Assembly: GCA_025361425.1 (NCBI GenBank)
Contig: JANYAH010000233.1
Span: forward strand, 1 to 52,629
Source: Candidatus Solibacter sp.
GTDB lineage: Bacteria > Acidobacteriota > Terriglobia > Bryobacterales > Bryobacteraceae
DNA length: 52,629 nucleotides
Direction: 5' to 3'
In this document: piece by piece, positions 39,101-47,242 of the stretch
Layout of the letters: each line of letters starts with the position of its first letter
Numbering within the stretch: the first letter of the stretch is position 1
The notes under the pieces: model-generated
Seen by the model: the letters and a program-made list of their open reading frames with translations, nothing else
Databases searched by the model: none
What the model was told of the DNA's origin: nothing
Translations under genes and position numbers: made by a program

Positions 39101-39611
39101 CTTCCTGGTGAACGCGCCACCGGGGAAAGAGAAGGAGACCACGCGGGTGCTGGAGGACGGGCTCTCTGGTTACGGCTTCAACGTGCAGTCCGCGCCCGCC
39201 CGCCTGGCGGCTTTTCACCGGGTAGAGAACTCGTATCTGGAAACTTTCCGCGCGCTCGGCGCGCTGGGTTTGCTGCTGGGCACGGTTGGCCTGGCGGCGG
39301 TGCTGATGCGCAGCGTGCTGGAGCGCCGTGCGGAACTGGCACTGTTGCGCGCCGTGGGGTATCGCCCGCGGCACCTGGTAGTGATGGTGCTGGCGGAGAA
39401 TCTGTTTCTTCTGGTGGTTGGCTTGGCCACCGGCGCCGCGTGCGCCGCCGTCGCGGTGGCTCCCGCCGTTGCCGTGCGCGGTGGTCATCTGCCCGTGATG
39501 AGTTTGAGCGTGCTGCTGGCCCTGGTGCTGGCGACCGGAATGCTTGCTTCCCTTGCCGCCACGGCGGCGGTTTTGCGTGCTGGGGTGCTGGACGCACTCA
39601 GATCGGAGTAA
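36141..39611 (+). CDS. Giant FtsX-like ABC permease (duplicated MacB/LolCE-type)
   Basis: 1,156 residues from the ATG at 36141 (an ATG at 36129 adds four residues), overlapping the end of the ATPase gene by 29 bases. TM1 at about 18-42, then a MacB-like periplasmic domain, TM2-4 with the FtsX core (FVYFSFFLVVSALLLTGLFF, EIGTLRSLGFSASKIRTVFL), a central set of helices, a second periplasmic part, and a second FtsX core near the end (LGALGLLLGTVGLAAVLMRS, LALLRAVGYRPRHLVVM). About ten helices, so both halves of a permease are fused. Residues near 237-250 and 457-545 are Pro/Gly-rich, appear only in this region, and are encoded by palindromic repeat DNA that lies in frame. Probably works on a lipid-linked or lipoprotein substrate. 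Confidence 0.88.
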   Translation: MRISTLLARNLTWYWRTNLAVLLGVATATGVLGGAALVGESVRASLRSLVLDRLGNADFVVTRSGFFRQELAAEMQPAAPLIALDGAVAHEPSGKRAAGIQVYGVDERFWKFQGLPGDAPRGREIQLTAALARELGAATNETILLRIPKPSAIPLETLHGRKEDLGKTLRLTLSGVVQRPFSLRAQQGDVRAVFVSVAHLQREVNQPRRVNTIVATQGKLPALTLADLGIRLRLVELEQGVGRTPQDPLLANERSRVQAAQAGGGAVSLSLETDSAVISDALADVATRTAQTLGLRVQPVLSYLANSMRIGGREVPYSVVTALDTAPAPAAGDGIVLNQWAASDLRARVGDWLELDYFVWKPDGQLHTETSKFQVERIVPIDAGDRELTPEYPGITESRSLRDWDPPFPLDLTRIRPRDEHYWGRYRTTPKAFVRLARGRALWGTRFGSLTSLRIGGADPQVRAGSPGPALRSPNQDFTASDRPPRGQASDAGGRPPVQPGEAGLQPPAGVSAFSGQVANRPASLQPALVGKALPPAGTLAGPYAEALRAALDPATLGLAVIPVKAQSLEAAQGATDFGEYFVYFSFFLVVSALLLTGLFFRLGIEQRKREIGTLRSLGFSASKIRTVFLLEGATLAVAGAAVGIGVALAYGALILLGLRTWWFDAVGTRLLSLHAAAAPLAVGAIAGVAVGLGSVAWTLRGLQPETPRGLLAGVQKTATGRWRWFAGATAAGLAAALMGAGLAVRFDPTAGFFGAGTLLLIAALLLESAWLHTRRFAPIRGQATLGMRNVAYRPGRSILCIALIASATFVIVSLDAFRRDGSAAGTGGFPLLADSVLPLIHDPNSAAGRSALNLPLLDSVQLVPFRLRPGDDTSCLNLYQALRPRILAPPATFLRSARFAFQRAGGQTKNPWLLLESKLAGGAIPAIADANSMTYVLHRKLGEEFELDGVRFRIVAALQDSLFQSELIVSEESFLRLYPDTPGYRFFLVNAPPGKEKETTRVLEDGLSGYGFNVQSAPARLAAFHRVENSYLETFRALGALGLLLGTVGLAAVLMRSVLERRAELALLRAVGYRPRHLVVMVLAENLFLLVVGLATGAACAAVAVAPAVAVRGGHLPVMSLSVLLALVLATGMLASLAATAAVLRAGVLDALRSE
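36860..36882. repeat. GGTGGGGCGGACCCCC repeat, copy A (inside permease gene)
   Basis: GGTGGGGCGGACCCCCC then AGGACC, also present at 37506 with one C fewer. Self-complementary core GGGGCGGACCCC-like. Translated here as part of the permease in a different reading frame from copy B. Confidence 0.6.
37506..37760. repeat. Cluster of palindromic repeats inside the permease gene
   Basis: Starts with copy B of GGTGGGGCGGACCCCC, then GGTCCGCGCGGG / GGGTCCAGGGGAACCC-like inverted pieces, then GGCAGGCCTTCAGCCTCC, GCCAGCCTTCAGCCGGCG and GGGGAAGGCGCTTCCGCC. The same style of hairpin (GGCAGGCT-TC-AGCCTGCC) occurs in the gap at 47475-47492. The stretch stays open in the permease frame and adds about 85 low-complexity residues. 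Confidence 0.55.
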
Positions 39612-39617
39612 AGTGCC

Positions 39618-40862
39618 ATGAGATTTCACCCATGTTGGATGATTCTGCTCCCACTTGCGGGGTATGCCGAAAACTGGCCACAGTGGCGCGGCCCCTCGCT
39701 GAACGGCATCAGCAGCGAGCAGAATCTGCCCGTCCGTTGGAGCACCACCGGGAACGTGGCGTGGAAGCTGGCGATGCCCAGTAAGACGGGTGCCACGCCC
39801 ATCATCTGGGGCAACCGGATCTTCCTCAACGTCGCCGAAGGCGGCAGCCTTTACCTGTGGTGCGTCGACAAGGCCAAGGGCCAGCCGCTCTGGAAGAAAC
39901 TGCTTGCCGGCGGCGACTACCAGATCAACAAACAGAACATGTCGTCTCCCTCGCCTGTGACCGATGGCACGGCGGTATTCGCCATGACGGGCGTCGGCGT
40001 GTTGAAAGCCTTCGATTTCGCCGGCAACGAACTTTGGGTGCGCGATATCCAAAAGGATTACGGGAAGTTCGGCCTCAACTGGGGGTATGCGGCGTCTCCC
40101 CTGCTCTCTGGCGACAGCCTGTACATTGAAGTGCTGCACGGGATGAAGACCAAGGACCCATCCTATCTGCTGCGCATCGACACGAGGAGCGGCAAGACGG
40201 TGTGGCGGGTGGAGCGGCGCACGGACGCAGTCCGCGAATCGCCCGATTCGTATACCACGCCAGCGCTGCTGAAGTACGGCGACCAGGTGGAGATTGTCAT
40301 CTCGGGCGGCGATTGCGTCACCGGGCACAACCCGGCCACGGGCAAAGAGTTGTGGCGCGCCAAGGGGCTCAACCCGGACAACAATCCGTTCTACCGGACC
40401 ATCGCCTCCACCGTGGTTTTTGGCGACCTGTTCTTCGTGCCCACGCGCGTCAGGCCGCTGCTGGCATTCCGCGCGGGAGGACGCGGCGATATCACCGAAT
40501 CGCACCGCCTGTGGAGCTTCAACAACGGTCCGGACGTGCCCACGCCGGTCACCGACGGCAAGTACTTCTACACGGTGAACGATCGCGGCATCATGTGGTG
40601 TCTCGATGCCCGCACCGGGCAGGAGATCTGGGGTAGCCAACGGCTCAAGCCCGCGGTCTACAGTTCGTCGCCGGTGCTGGCGGATGGCAAGCTCTACGTC
40701 AGCAACGAAGACGGCCTCACCACGGTGGTCAAGGCCGGCCCCAAATTCGAAGTGCTGGCGGAGAACGATCTGGAGGGCTACACGCTGAGTTCGCCGGCCA
40801 TCTCCGATGGCCGCATTTTCCTGCGCACGGCACAGTTCCTATACTCCATCGGCGGGCGGTAG
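39618..40862 (+). CDS. Exported PQQ-type beta-propeller protein (propeller 2)
   Basis: 414 residues. A short signal ([11 protein letters not shown]) is followed by [15 protein letters not shown], the shared opening motif. Blade motifs: [63 protein letters not shown]. Few Cys and no heme motif. It starts 6 bases after the permease stop with GGAG upstream, hence is the last gene of the glycosyltransferase-ABC operon. A BamB-like scaffold role in the envelope is possible; enzymatic activity cannot be claimed. Confidence 0.85.
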   Translation: MRFHPCWMILLPLAGYAENWPQWRGPSLNGISSEQNLPVRWSTTGNVAWKLAMPSKTGATPIIWGNRIFLNVAEGGSLYLWCVDKAKGQPLWKKLLAGGDYQINKQNMSSPSPVTDGTAVFAMTGVGVLKAFDFAGNELWVRDIQKDYGKFGLNWGYAASPLLSGDSLYIEVLHGMKTKDPSYLLRIDTRSGKTVWRVERRTDAVRESPDSYTTPALLKYGDQVEIVISGGDCVTGHNPATGKELWRAKGLNPDNNPFYRTIASTVVFGDLFFVPTRVRPLLAFRAGGRGDITESHRLWSFNNGPDVPTPVTDGKYFYTVNDRGIMWCLDARTGQEIWGSQRLKPAVYSSSPVLADGKLYVSNEDGLTTVVKAGPKFEVLAENDLEGYTLSSPAISDGRIFLRTAQFLYSIGGR

Positions 40863-40871
40863 GAAGCTTGT

Positions 40872-40907
40872 GCGGCAATCCTGGCGGCCGGCCGGCATTC
40901 TTGCCGC
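40872..40907. repeat. Palindrome between convergent propeller genes
   Basis: Outer arms GCGGCAA (40872-40878) and TTGCCGC (40901-40907) enclose a GGCGGCCGGCCGGC core. It lies 9 bases after the stop of the plus-strand gene and 15 before that of the minus-strand one and could end both transcripts. Confidence 0.5.
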
Positions 40908-40921
40908 TCGCGAGGTAGGCG

Positions 40922-42013
40922 CTATTTTCCCCCGAAGCAATAAAGCCGGCCGTCCTGCGCACCGATGACGATGCGGCCGGCGGCGATGGCGGGCGACGCG
41001 GAGAGCGGGGCACCGGCTTCGAAATCCCATAGCTTTTTCCCCGACGCCAGATCCAGCACGTAGAAGTGGCCGTCGTTGGAACCGATGTAGACGCGGCCGC
41101 CGGCGATTGCCGGGGACGAATCCACACGGGCGCGCGTCACGAAAGTCCAGATCGCCTTTCCGGTTTTCAAATTCAGACAGTGCACCTTCTTGTCGCGCCC
41201 GCCGAGCACCATGCGGTCCCCCGTGACTGCCGCCGACGAGTAGAACGGGAACGCGCTGGGATGCCGCCAGACGATCCGCTTACGCCGCACATCGGCGCCC
41301 ATCACCTCATTGCCGAGCGTGCCATACCAGGCCCAATCGCCCATGCGCACGGGGGAGGCGCCGGTATAGCCGCCAGAGGGAAATTGCACCGTTTCCCGCC
41401 CGTCTGCGATGCGTATGCCGTGAAAGACTTCATCGCAACCGGCCACCCACGCGATGCCGGCGGAAACGGCGGGCGTGGCGTGCACGTAGCTGGCGGTTTC
41501 GGCTTTCCACAGCAGCTTGCCGTCGCTGCGCGACAGCGCGTAGAGGTTGCTGTCGTAAGAGCCGATCAACACCCGGTCGCCAACGATCACCGGCGACGAT
41601 TTGATCTCCGCCTCGGTTTTAAAGGTCCACAGCCGCTTGCCGGTGGCTGCGTTGACGGCGTGCAGCACGCCCGCGAGATCGCCCACGTAGACGCTTAACC
41701 CGGCGACGGCGGGGGAGGATTCGCCGATGCCATCGGTCGCGCGGTATTTCCAGCGCAGCTTGCCGGTTGCCAGATCGATGGCCAACAGATCCTTGGATTG
41801 CGACCCGACGTATACCGTGCCGCCCGCAATCGCGGCGGAAGATTCGATGGCTTCGCCCGCATCGTAGGTCCAGAGCAGTTTCAGAACGTCCGGGACCGGC
41901 CCCGCGGCCACTCCGGTGAGTTGTGGATTGCCGCGAAACTGGGGCCACTCGTCACTGGCGCTGAGGGTGGCGGCGGCCATCAGCAGAACCGCCAGCCGGC
42001 GCATGGCGGTCAC
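40922..42013 (-). CDS. Exported PQQ-type beta-propeller protein (propeller 3)
   Basis: 363 residues from a GTG at 42013 that overlaps the previous stop by 4 bases (GTGA); an ATG four codons in (42004, MRRLAVLLMAAATLSAS) would also serve as the start of the signal peptide. Opening motif DEWPQFRGNPQLTGVA. The blades are shorter and more regular than in the others (AIDLATGKLRWKY, AVNAATGKRLWTF, ALSRSDGKLLWKA, CLNLKTGKAIWTF, VLDLASGKKLWDF), each with a V-Y-V/I-G-S repeat strand, so this is a clean seven- or eight-bladed propeller. Third of three tandem propeller genes. Confidence 0.85.
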   Translation of the reverse strand: MTAMRRLAVLLMAAATLSASDEWPQFRGNPQLTGVAAGPVPDVLKLLWTYDAGEAIESSAAIAGGTVYVGSQSKDLLAIDLATGKLRWKYRATDGIGESSPAVAGLSVYVGDLAGVLHAVNAATGKRLWTFKTEAEIKSSPVIVGDRVLIGSYDSNLYALSRSDGKLLWKAETASYVHATPAVSAGIAWVAGCDEVFHGIRIADGRETVQFPSGGYTGASPVRMGDWAWYGTLGNEVMGADVRRKRIVWRHPSAFPFYSSAAVTGDRMVLGGRDKKVHCLNLKTGKAIWTFVTRARVDSSPAIAGGRVYIGSNDGHFYVLDLASGKKLWDFEAGAPLSASPAIAAGRIVIGAQDGRLYCFGGK

Positions 42014-43383
42014 GGCTTCGCCGCGAGCGCGAAGAGCTGGTTGCGGTTGCTCAGGAACAAGGTCCCATTGGCCGGCACCACGGTGGAGTAGACGTTGCTT
42101 CCCATGTTGGTTTCGAAAATCAGCTTCTTCTCCTTGGCCGCTTCCATCACCACTACGTCGCCGTCTTCGTCGCCCAGGTAAACCTTACCGCCGATCACCA
42201 TGGGCGAGGCCCAGACCTTGGACAGCACATCGTGGGTCCAGTGCGCCTTGCCAGTGTTGACATCGAGGCAGTGCAGGAAGCCCGCTAGATCGGCAATAAA
42301 CAGCAAGCCGTTCTCGATGGCGACGCTGGAGACGCTGCGCGACACCTTGTCGTATTCCCAGATGCGTCCGCTGGTGGTGATGTCGCCCCGCTTCGTGGCG
42401 TCGATGGCGTAGAGGTGGGCTGGCCCCGCGCCGCTTTCGGGGTCCTGTCCGTTGACGATATAGACCTTGTTCTGCCAGATCACCGGCGTCGCAATAATCT
42501 CATTGCGCGTCTTCGGCCACACCGAACTCTTGGGGTTGGTGTCGAACTCCCACAGCTTTTTGCCGGAAAGCGCCTCGTAAGAGCGCACCCAGCCGTCGCC
42601 TTCGCCGATCGCCACCTGGGCCGCGCCGTCCACCGCTGCCACCGCCGGTGACGACCACTGGCCGTTCAGAATCTTGTCCCCGACACTGTTCACCTGCCAG
42701 ACCAGCTTGCCGGTTTTCTTGTCGACGGCGACCATGGAAGGCGCGCGCGGCGCGGGCACGCGTTCGCGATTCTCATCCTGGCCGTTGGAAGTGCCCGCGA
42801 TCACCAGATCGCCGAACGTCACCGGCGATGAGTTCGACTGATTGCGCGGGGACACGCCGAGTTCCTTGATCATGTCGAACTTCCAGACGACCTTGGCGTT
42901 GCCGCTGCCGTCGCCGTGCGTGTCCAGGCAGACGAGTTCGCAGCGGTTCGTCACGTAGTACAGGCGGTCGGCTTCCACCAAAGGCGAGGAGCAGGCGCCA
43001 ATTTCGGGCCAGTCCTGAGCCGCGCCGGTCGCCAGCTTCTCATTGGCGTGCTGCCACAGGAACGCGCCGTCCCTTTCGCGGAAGCACATCAGCACGCTGC
43101 GGTCGCCGGGTTCCTTGGGGTTGCGCACCAGTTCGTTGTTGGTGCCCACGTAGACTTGTCCGCCCGACACCACGGGGTTGCCATAGGTCTGCGACCCCAG
43201 CTTCGCCACCCACTTCACGTTCTTCCCGGTCTTGACGTCCCACGTGGCAGGGGCGCCGTTCATGGAAGAGACCATGTTGCGGTCCCCAGTGCCGCCCCAC
43301 ATGGGCCAATCGCGCGCGGCCGGGTCGCTGGCCACCAGCAGGCAGCCGTAGACGGCACAACAGAGAAGGGTCAAGCGTGACAT
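42010..43383 (-). CDS. Exported PQQ-type beta-propeller protein (propeller 4)
   Basis: 457 residues. Signal peptide (LTLLCCAVYGCLLVASD), then ARDWPMWGGTGDRNMVSS, a variant of the shared opening. It is the most divergent of the set, with a longer N-terminal half (NELVRNPKEPGDRSVLMCFR, CLDTHGDGSGNAKVVWKFD). Blade motifs AVDKKTGKLVWQV, SYEALSGKKLWEF and CLDVNTGKAHWTH are present. Located 13 bases downstream of propeller 5 and overlapping propeller 3, so the three are one transcription unit. Function not known. Confidence 0.84.
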   Translation of the reverse strand: MSRLTLLCCAVYGCLLVASDPAARDWPMWGGTGDRNMVSSMNGAPATWDVKTGKNVKWVAKLGSQTYGNPVVSGGQVYVGTNNELVRNPKEPGDRSVLMCFRERDGAFLWQHANEKLATGAAQDWPEIGACSSPLVEADRLYYVTNRCELVCLDTHGDGSGNAKVVWKFDMIKELGVSPRNQSNSSPVTFGDLVIAGTSNGQDENRERVPAPRAPSMVAVDKKTGKLVWQVNSVGDKILNGQWSSPAVAAVDGAAQVAIGEGDGWVRSYEALSGKKLWEFDTNPKSSVWPKTRNEIIATPVIWQNKVYIVNGQDPESGAGPAHLYAIDATKRGDITTSGRIWEYDKVSRSVSSVAIENGLLFIADLAGFLHCLDVNTGKAHWTHDVLSKVWASPMVIGGKVYLGDEDGDVVVMEAAKEKKLIFETNMGSNVYSTVVPANGTLFLSNRNQLFALAAKP

Positions 43384-43396
43384 AGTTTCAGCGGTT

Positions 43397-44605
43397 TCAA
43401 CGTTTGATGTCGTAACTGTAGAGGTTGTCCTGCTCGCGCAGGTAGAGCCGGCCGTTCGCCACCACGGGCGGTGTCCAGGTGGGGTTCCCTCCGCGCGGGA
43501 TTTCGAACCGCGATTTCTCCGTGTAGGCTGCCGGCGTGGGCTCGATCAGCCCGACGACGCCGTCTTCGCCCATGCAATAGAGCCGCTGCTCGGCGTAGAT
43601 GCAGTTGCCTTTACCGACGCTGCGGTTGCGCCATGCCACTTTCCCAGTGAGGAACTCCATGGCGGTGAGAATGCCGCTGGAGAAGCCGTATAGGTGCTCG
43701 CCCACCAGCACGGCGGTGGTGTAGTGGTTGCGCATGTCTTTATTGAAATAGACCTCGGAAGCCTGCACAGACCCGTCCTGCGGCGTGAGTTTCAGTAGGG
43801 CGCAGCCGGTGCCGTAGTCGCTGGAAACGAAGATGTGATCTTTGTTGACAATCGGCGTCGCGGCATTAGCGGTGCGGTTTGCGACATTGGTATAACGCCA
43901 CAGCAATTCGCCGTTCTTCATATTCAGCCCGACGGCGGCGCTGGCGGTGAGAGTGGCCAAGCCGCGGGTTCCGCCGGCATCGAATGGAATCGCCGAGGAG
44001 TACCCTGCCCCGTCGCTCTGCGATTTCCATAGGACTGAGCCGGTGGCTTTGTTCAGCGCGACGATGGACGCGCCAGGTCCGCCGGGGGTCACGATCACCC
44101 GGTCGCCTTCCACCAGGGGCGATTCGCTGTATCCCCATCGCGGCTCGCGGCCTTTGAAATCGGCGACGAAGTTGGTTCCCCAAACGCGCTTTCCCGTGTC
44201 CGTCTCCAGGCAGACCAGCGTGCCGTCGCCGGCCACCGCGTAGAGGCGGTTGCCATCCACCGTGGGCGTGCCGCGCGGGCCGTTCCCCTTGTCATTGCCG
44301 AAGCCGCGGCCGGAGGGCGTCTTCCAGAGTTGTTTGCCGGTAGCCACGTCCAGCGCGAGCACGAACTCCTGCTCGCCCCGCTGCCCCTGGGTGTACAGGC
44401 GATTGCCTACCACGGCAAACGAGGAATAGCCTTCGCCCAGCCCTTGCCCCTTCCAGACAAGGCGCGGTCCGCCGGCCGGCCATTGCGCGAGCAAGCCGGT
44501 TTCCGCGGATTTTCCGTCGCGATTGGGCCCGCGCCACTGAGACCAATCGGCTGCCGGGGCAAGCGCACAGAAGAAGAGAGCGATCAGACAAATAGATCTG
44601 AACAT
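43397..44605 (-). CDS. Exported PQQ-type beta-propeller protein (propeller 5)
   Basis: 402 residues. Signal peptide SICLIALFFCALAPA, then ADWSQWRGPNRDGKS. Blade motifs: ALDVATGKQLWKT, CLETDTGKRVWGT, ALNKATGSVLWKS, GLNMKNGELLWRY. An internal repeat of -FVSSDYGTGCALLKL- type is seen in this subgroup. Follows the enolase-superfamily gene by 59 bases and heads the three-propeller group; may share its promoter. No ribosome site is obvious. Confidence 0.85.
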   Translation of the reverse strand: MFRSICLIALFFCALAPAADWSQWRGPNRDGKSAETGLLAQWPAGGPRLVWKGQGLGEGYSSFAVVGNRLYTQGQRGEQEFVLALDVATGKQLWKTPSGRGFGNDKGNGPRGTPTVDGNRLYAVAGDGTLVCLETDTGKRVWGTNFVADFKGREPRWGYSESPLVEGDRVIVTPGGPGASIVALNKATGSVLWKSQSDGAGYSSAIPFDAGGTRGLATLTASAAVGLNMKNGELLWRYTNVANRTANAATPIVNKDHIFVSSDYGTGCALLKLTPQDGSVQASEVYFNKDMRNHYTTAVLVGEHLYGFSSGILTAMEFLTGKVAWRNRSVGKGNCIYAEQRLYCMGEDGVVGLIEPTPAAYTEKSRFEIPRGGNPTWTPPVVANGRLYLREQDNLYSYDIKR

Positions 44606-44664
44606 GCCGCAAGAGTAACCCGTCGCGGCCCGCTACGCAATATGGCCAAACAGCTACTCCAACC

Positions 44665-45885
44665 CTACGCCCAGTCCTCTCCCTTCGGCGTGTGCTCGCG
44701 CATGAAAGCGGGATCGATTTCCAGGCCGAGGCCCGGACCCGTGGGTATCTGAAACATCGAGTTGCGGATCACCGGCGGCGTGCCGAGAGACATCTTCTCG
44801 TACATGCGGCCGGGGCGGCCCAGACGGCATTCCGAACGGTAGAAGTTCGAAATCCCGGCGGCCAGGTGCACCGAAGCATACGTCCTTACCAGCGACCCGA
44901 TATTGTGCAGGGCCACCGGCATGCGGTTCATCGCCGCATAATCGGCGATCTTGCGGCAGCCGCTGATTCCGCCCGCGAAGGAGACGTCGGGGTGGAGAAT
45001 GTCCACCGCCTGATGATCCACGAACGGCTTGAACTGTTTCACCATCTCCAGCTTTTCGCCGGTCAACATGGGGGTCCGCGTGGCCTGCTTGATGGCCAGC
45101 CAGGCTTCGCAATACTCTACGTTGCTCAACAGGTCTTCGATGAATAAGGGGGCGATGGATTCGGTGGCACGGGAGACCGCGATGGCGCTCGGCAGGTCCC
45201 ATTGGTTGTGGCAATGCACCGCGATATCGATGGAGTCGCCCACCGCCTCGCGCACGTTGGCGAACCCCTTGGCGATCTTGCGCAGTTGCGCGCTGGTCAC
45301 CGTGGGGCCCACCCCGCGCTCGCCGGCCAGCGTCTGCGTCGGCTCGATCTTGTAGGCCGAGAACCCTTCCGGCTGCTCGCGGATCATCTGCGCCCACTCC
45401 TTGCAGGACGCCAGGCTGCTCATGTCCTTAATGGCGTCGCCGTGCGAGTACATGGGCACGGCACTGCGCTGCGGGCCGCCCATCAGCTTGCAGACCGGCA
45501 CGTCCAGAATCTTTCCGGCCAGGTCCCACAGCGCGATGTCGATCCCGCTGATCAGCGGGATACTCGGCAGAAAGGGATGAATCCCACTGGTCATGGACTG
45601 GAAGTGGCGCTCGATCGACAGCGGGTCGGCGCCCACCAGGCGATATTGCCCGATCCGCGCGCGCGCCATCTTGACATCCACCCCGGTTTCGCCGTACCCG
45701 GTGATTCCGGCGTCTGTTTCGATTCTGACCAGACAGCCGTCTCCCTGAAAATCGAGTTGCAGCGCCTTGACGGCGGTAATCTTCACCGCCCCGCGCGCCG
45801 GCGCCGCTAATGCTTCGTAGTGCGCCAGCCATGACCCCGCGGGTGCTGCCAGCGCCATTCTCAAAATATCTCTACGTGACCACAT
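44665..45885 (-). CDS. Enolase-superfamily (mandelate racemase / acid-sugar dehydratase-like) protein, Tat signal
   Basis: 406 residues. N-terminal SRRDILRMALAAPAGSW is a twin-arginine signal, so the enzyme is probably periplasmic. N-terminal capping domain about 33-150, then the barrel. Candidate metal and catalytic residues: the segment VHCHNQWD (224-230) where family members have D-x-H, so His224 stands in for the first Asp; Glu250 in FIEDLLS; Glu277 in TGEKLEM; Asp300 in HPDVSFAGG; His327 in LHNIGS. Lys179 (AYKIEP) fits the K-x-K region with only one Lys. GGAGG precedes the ATG. Likely acts on a sugar acid; substrate not known. Genomic link to propellers 3-5 downstream. Confidence 0.85.
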   Translation of the reverse strand: MWSRRDILRMALAAPAGSWLAHYEALAAPARGAVKITAVKALQLDFQGDGCLVRIETDAGITGYGETGVDVKMARARIGQYRLVGADPLSIERHFQSMTSGIHPFLPSIPLISGIDIALWDLAGKILDVPVCKLMGGPQRSAVPMYSHGDAIKDMSSLASCKEWAQMIREQPEGFSAYKIEPTQTLAGERGVGPTVTSAQLRKIAKGFANVREAVGDSIDIAVHCHNQWDLPSAIAVSRATESIAPLFIEDLLSNVEYCEAWLAIKQATRTPMLTGEKLEMVKQFKPFVDHQAVDILHPDVSFAGGISGCRKIADYAAMNRMPVALHNIGSLVRTYASVHLAAGISNFYRSECRLGRPGRMYEKMSLGTPPVIRNSMFQIPTGPGLGLEIDPAFMREHTPKGEDWA

Positions 45886-46006
45886 TCCCTGCCTCCATTA
45901 CACGCACAACCCTGCATTGTAATCCCTTGCCACGCTTGAGCTTGTGTATTTTTTGAAGAAACCCGGGCGCGACAGAACGCTACTCTTCAAAAACAAGTGA
46001 AACAGC

Positions 46007-46077
46007 GTGGGACAGACCATCGCCTTTCGTGGTCTGTTATGCCTCGACAGACGACACAAACCGATCGTCTGTCCCAC
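46007..46077. repeat. GTGGGACAGAC palindromic element, 71 bp
   Basis: Outer arms GTGGGACAGACCATCG (46007-46022) and CGATCGTCTGTCCCAC (46062-46077) pair at 15 of 16 positions; an inner pair GTGGTCTGT / ACAGACGAC pairs at 8 of 9. The element folds as a long hairpin or cruciform with four related ACAGAC units. It lies between the ferredoxin-like gene and the enolase-superfamily gene and could also stop the former's transcript. Confidence 0.75.
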
Positions 46078-46109
46078 CGCCCTTGGCGAGGCGTGTCCTG
46101 CGCCGCCAT

Positions 46110-47234
46110 TCAGAACTTCATGCCCAGCAGTTTTCTTCCGCCCAGTTTCGCCATCCCCCAGGGACCGTAGCGTTCCTGGAGGAGTCGCACGTAGAGCGCC
46201 CGCGTGTCGTCCGGCGGCACTTTCCGCCGCGGGTTCTCCGCCAGCCGGAGAGCGCCTGACGGGCACGTGGTCACGCATAGGCCGCACCCGATGCACCGCG
46301 CGTGGTCCACTCGCATCTTCCCGCCGCCATCCAAAAGCGCGTCCATCTGGCAGCGCGACTGGCATACCCCGCACGCATCGCACAGATCCGCATCCACCTC
46401 GGCCTGAAAGTTCGCGCTGAAGTACTCCGCCGGTTGCGGGAACTGCTTGGCCGACGTGAGTACGCCGCAACAGCAACCGCAGCAACAGCAGACAAACAGC
46501 GGGCTCTTCGTGTTCTCCGGTTGCAGGACGAGGCCTTCTCTATCGGCAATATCCAGAAGTTCGAGCATTTCCTCCCGGCTGATGGATCTGGCCTGGCCGA
46601 TGCGCACCATCTCGCGAGCTGCCACACCCAGCGTGAGGCAGTTCTCCTTGAGGTTGGTCTGCCGGCACTTCTCTCCCTGCAGCTCCCTCCCGTGGCGGCA
46701 AATGCAAGTCATGGTGGCGAAGGGCCCGCCGCTCGATTCGACATAACCCCGCAGTCCCGCGTAAGTCGCCACGTTGCGCTCCGTAGCGATGGTCTTGTTG
46801 ACGGGCACGACCCTCAATTGCGTGGTCTTCCTGCTGTGGAATGCCTGTGCGAAGGCTCCCAGCAGGTATTCGCGGCAATCCCGTTCCAGCTCCGGCGTCA
46901 GCCGTTTCAACTGGCGCTCGTAAAACCCGACGGCGAACATCAGCTTGCCGTAGAGTGGCTTCCCCTTGGCCTCGTTTCGCAGGATGAGCCCCTTGTCGGC
47001 CATCTGCTCCAACGCCGTCGTGACTTCGGCGAGTGTCATTCGCGGTTTGACGCGCCGGTGAATCGTGCTGGCTGGCTCGGGAATGGCGCTGGCTTGGAGC
47101 GCGAGTTCGGCCTCCGCGGCAGTGAAGAGTTGCCGCAGAATCCGAATCTCCACACCGGATTCGGTGGCCGGAAACCCGACCGGCATCCGGTCGAGATGCT
47201 GCTGGAGTTTGCGATAGACAGTTTGAGATTCCAT
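46110..47234 (-). CDS. Cys-rich 4Fe-4S ferredoxin-like protein with winged-helix N-terminus
   Basis: 374 residues, cytoplasmic by the absence of a signal. Residues about 1-110 look like a winged-helix domain (TLAEVTTALEQMADKGLIL). The middle has CICRHGRELQGEKC and an exceptional run FVCCCCGCCCG (seven Cys in a nine-residue core). The C-terminal third holds two ferredoxin clusters CDACGVCQSRC and CIGCGLCVTTCPSGAL. Proteins with this order occur in anaerobes and acidobacteria beside redox enzymes and are annotated only as 4Fe-4S dicluster proteins; the N-terminal HTH may point to regulation. A 48-codon frame lies directly upstream (47243-47389). Confidence 0.82.
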   Translation of the reverse strand: MESQTVYRKLQQHLDRMPVGFPATESGVEIRILRQLFTAAEAELALQASAIPEPASTIHRRVKPRMTLAEVTTALEQMADKGLILRNEAKGKPLYGKLMFAVGFYERQLKRLTPELERDCREYLLGAFAQAFHSRKTTQLRVVPVNKTIATERNVATYAGLRGYVESSGGPFATMTCICRHGRELQGEKCRQTNLKENCLTLGVAAREMVRIGQARSISREEMLELLDIADREGLVLQPENTKSPLFVCCCCGCCCGVLTSAKQFPQPAEYFSANFQAEVDADLCDACGVCQSRCQMDALLDGGGKMRVDHARCIGCGLCVTTCPSGALRLAENPRRKVPPDDTRALYVRLLQERYGPWGMAKLGGRKLLGMKF

Positions 47235-47242
47235 GCGGTCTT

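Noticed and set aside
38160-40640. 826-codon open frame on the minus strand opposite the permease and propeller 2
   Set aside because: It is the antisense of two well-recognised genes; composition is Arg/Gln/His-rich and it has no domain. Long shadow frames are common in GC-rich DNA.
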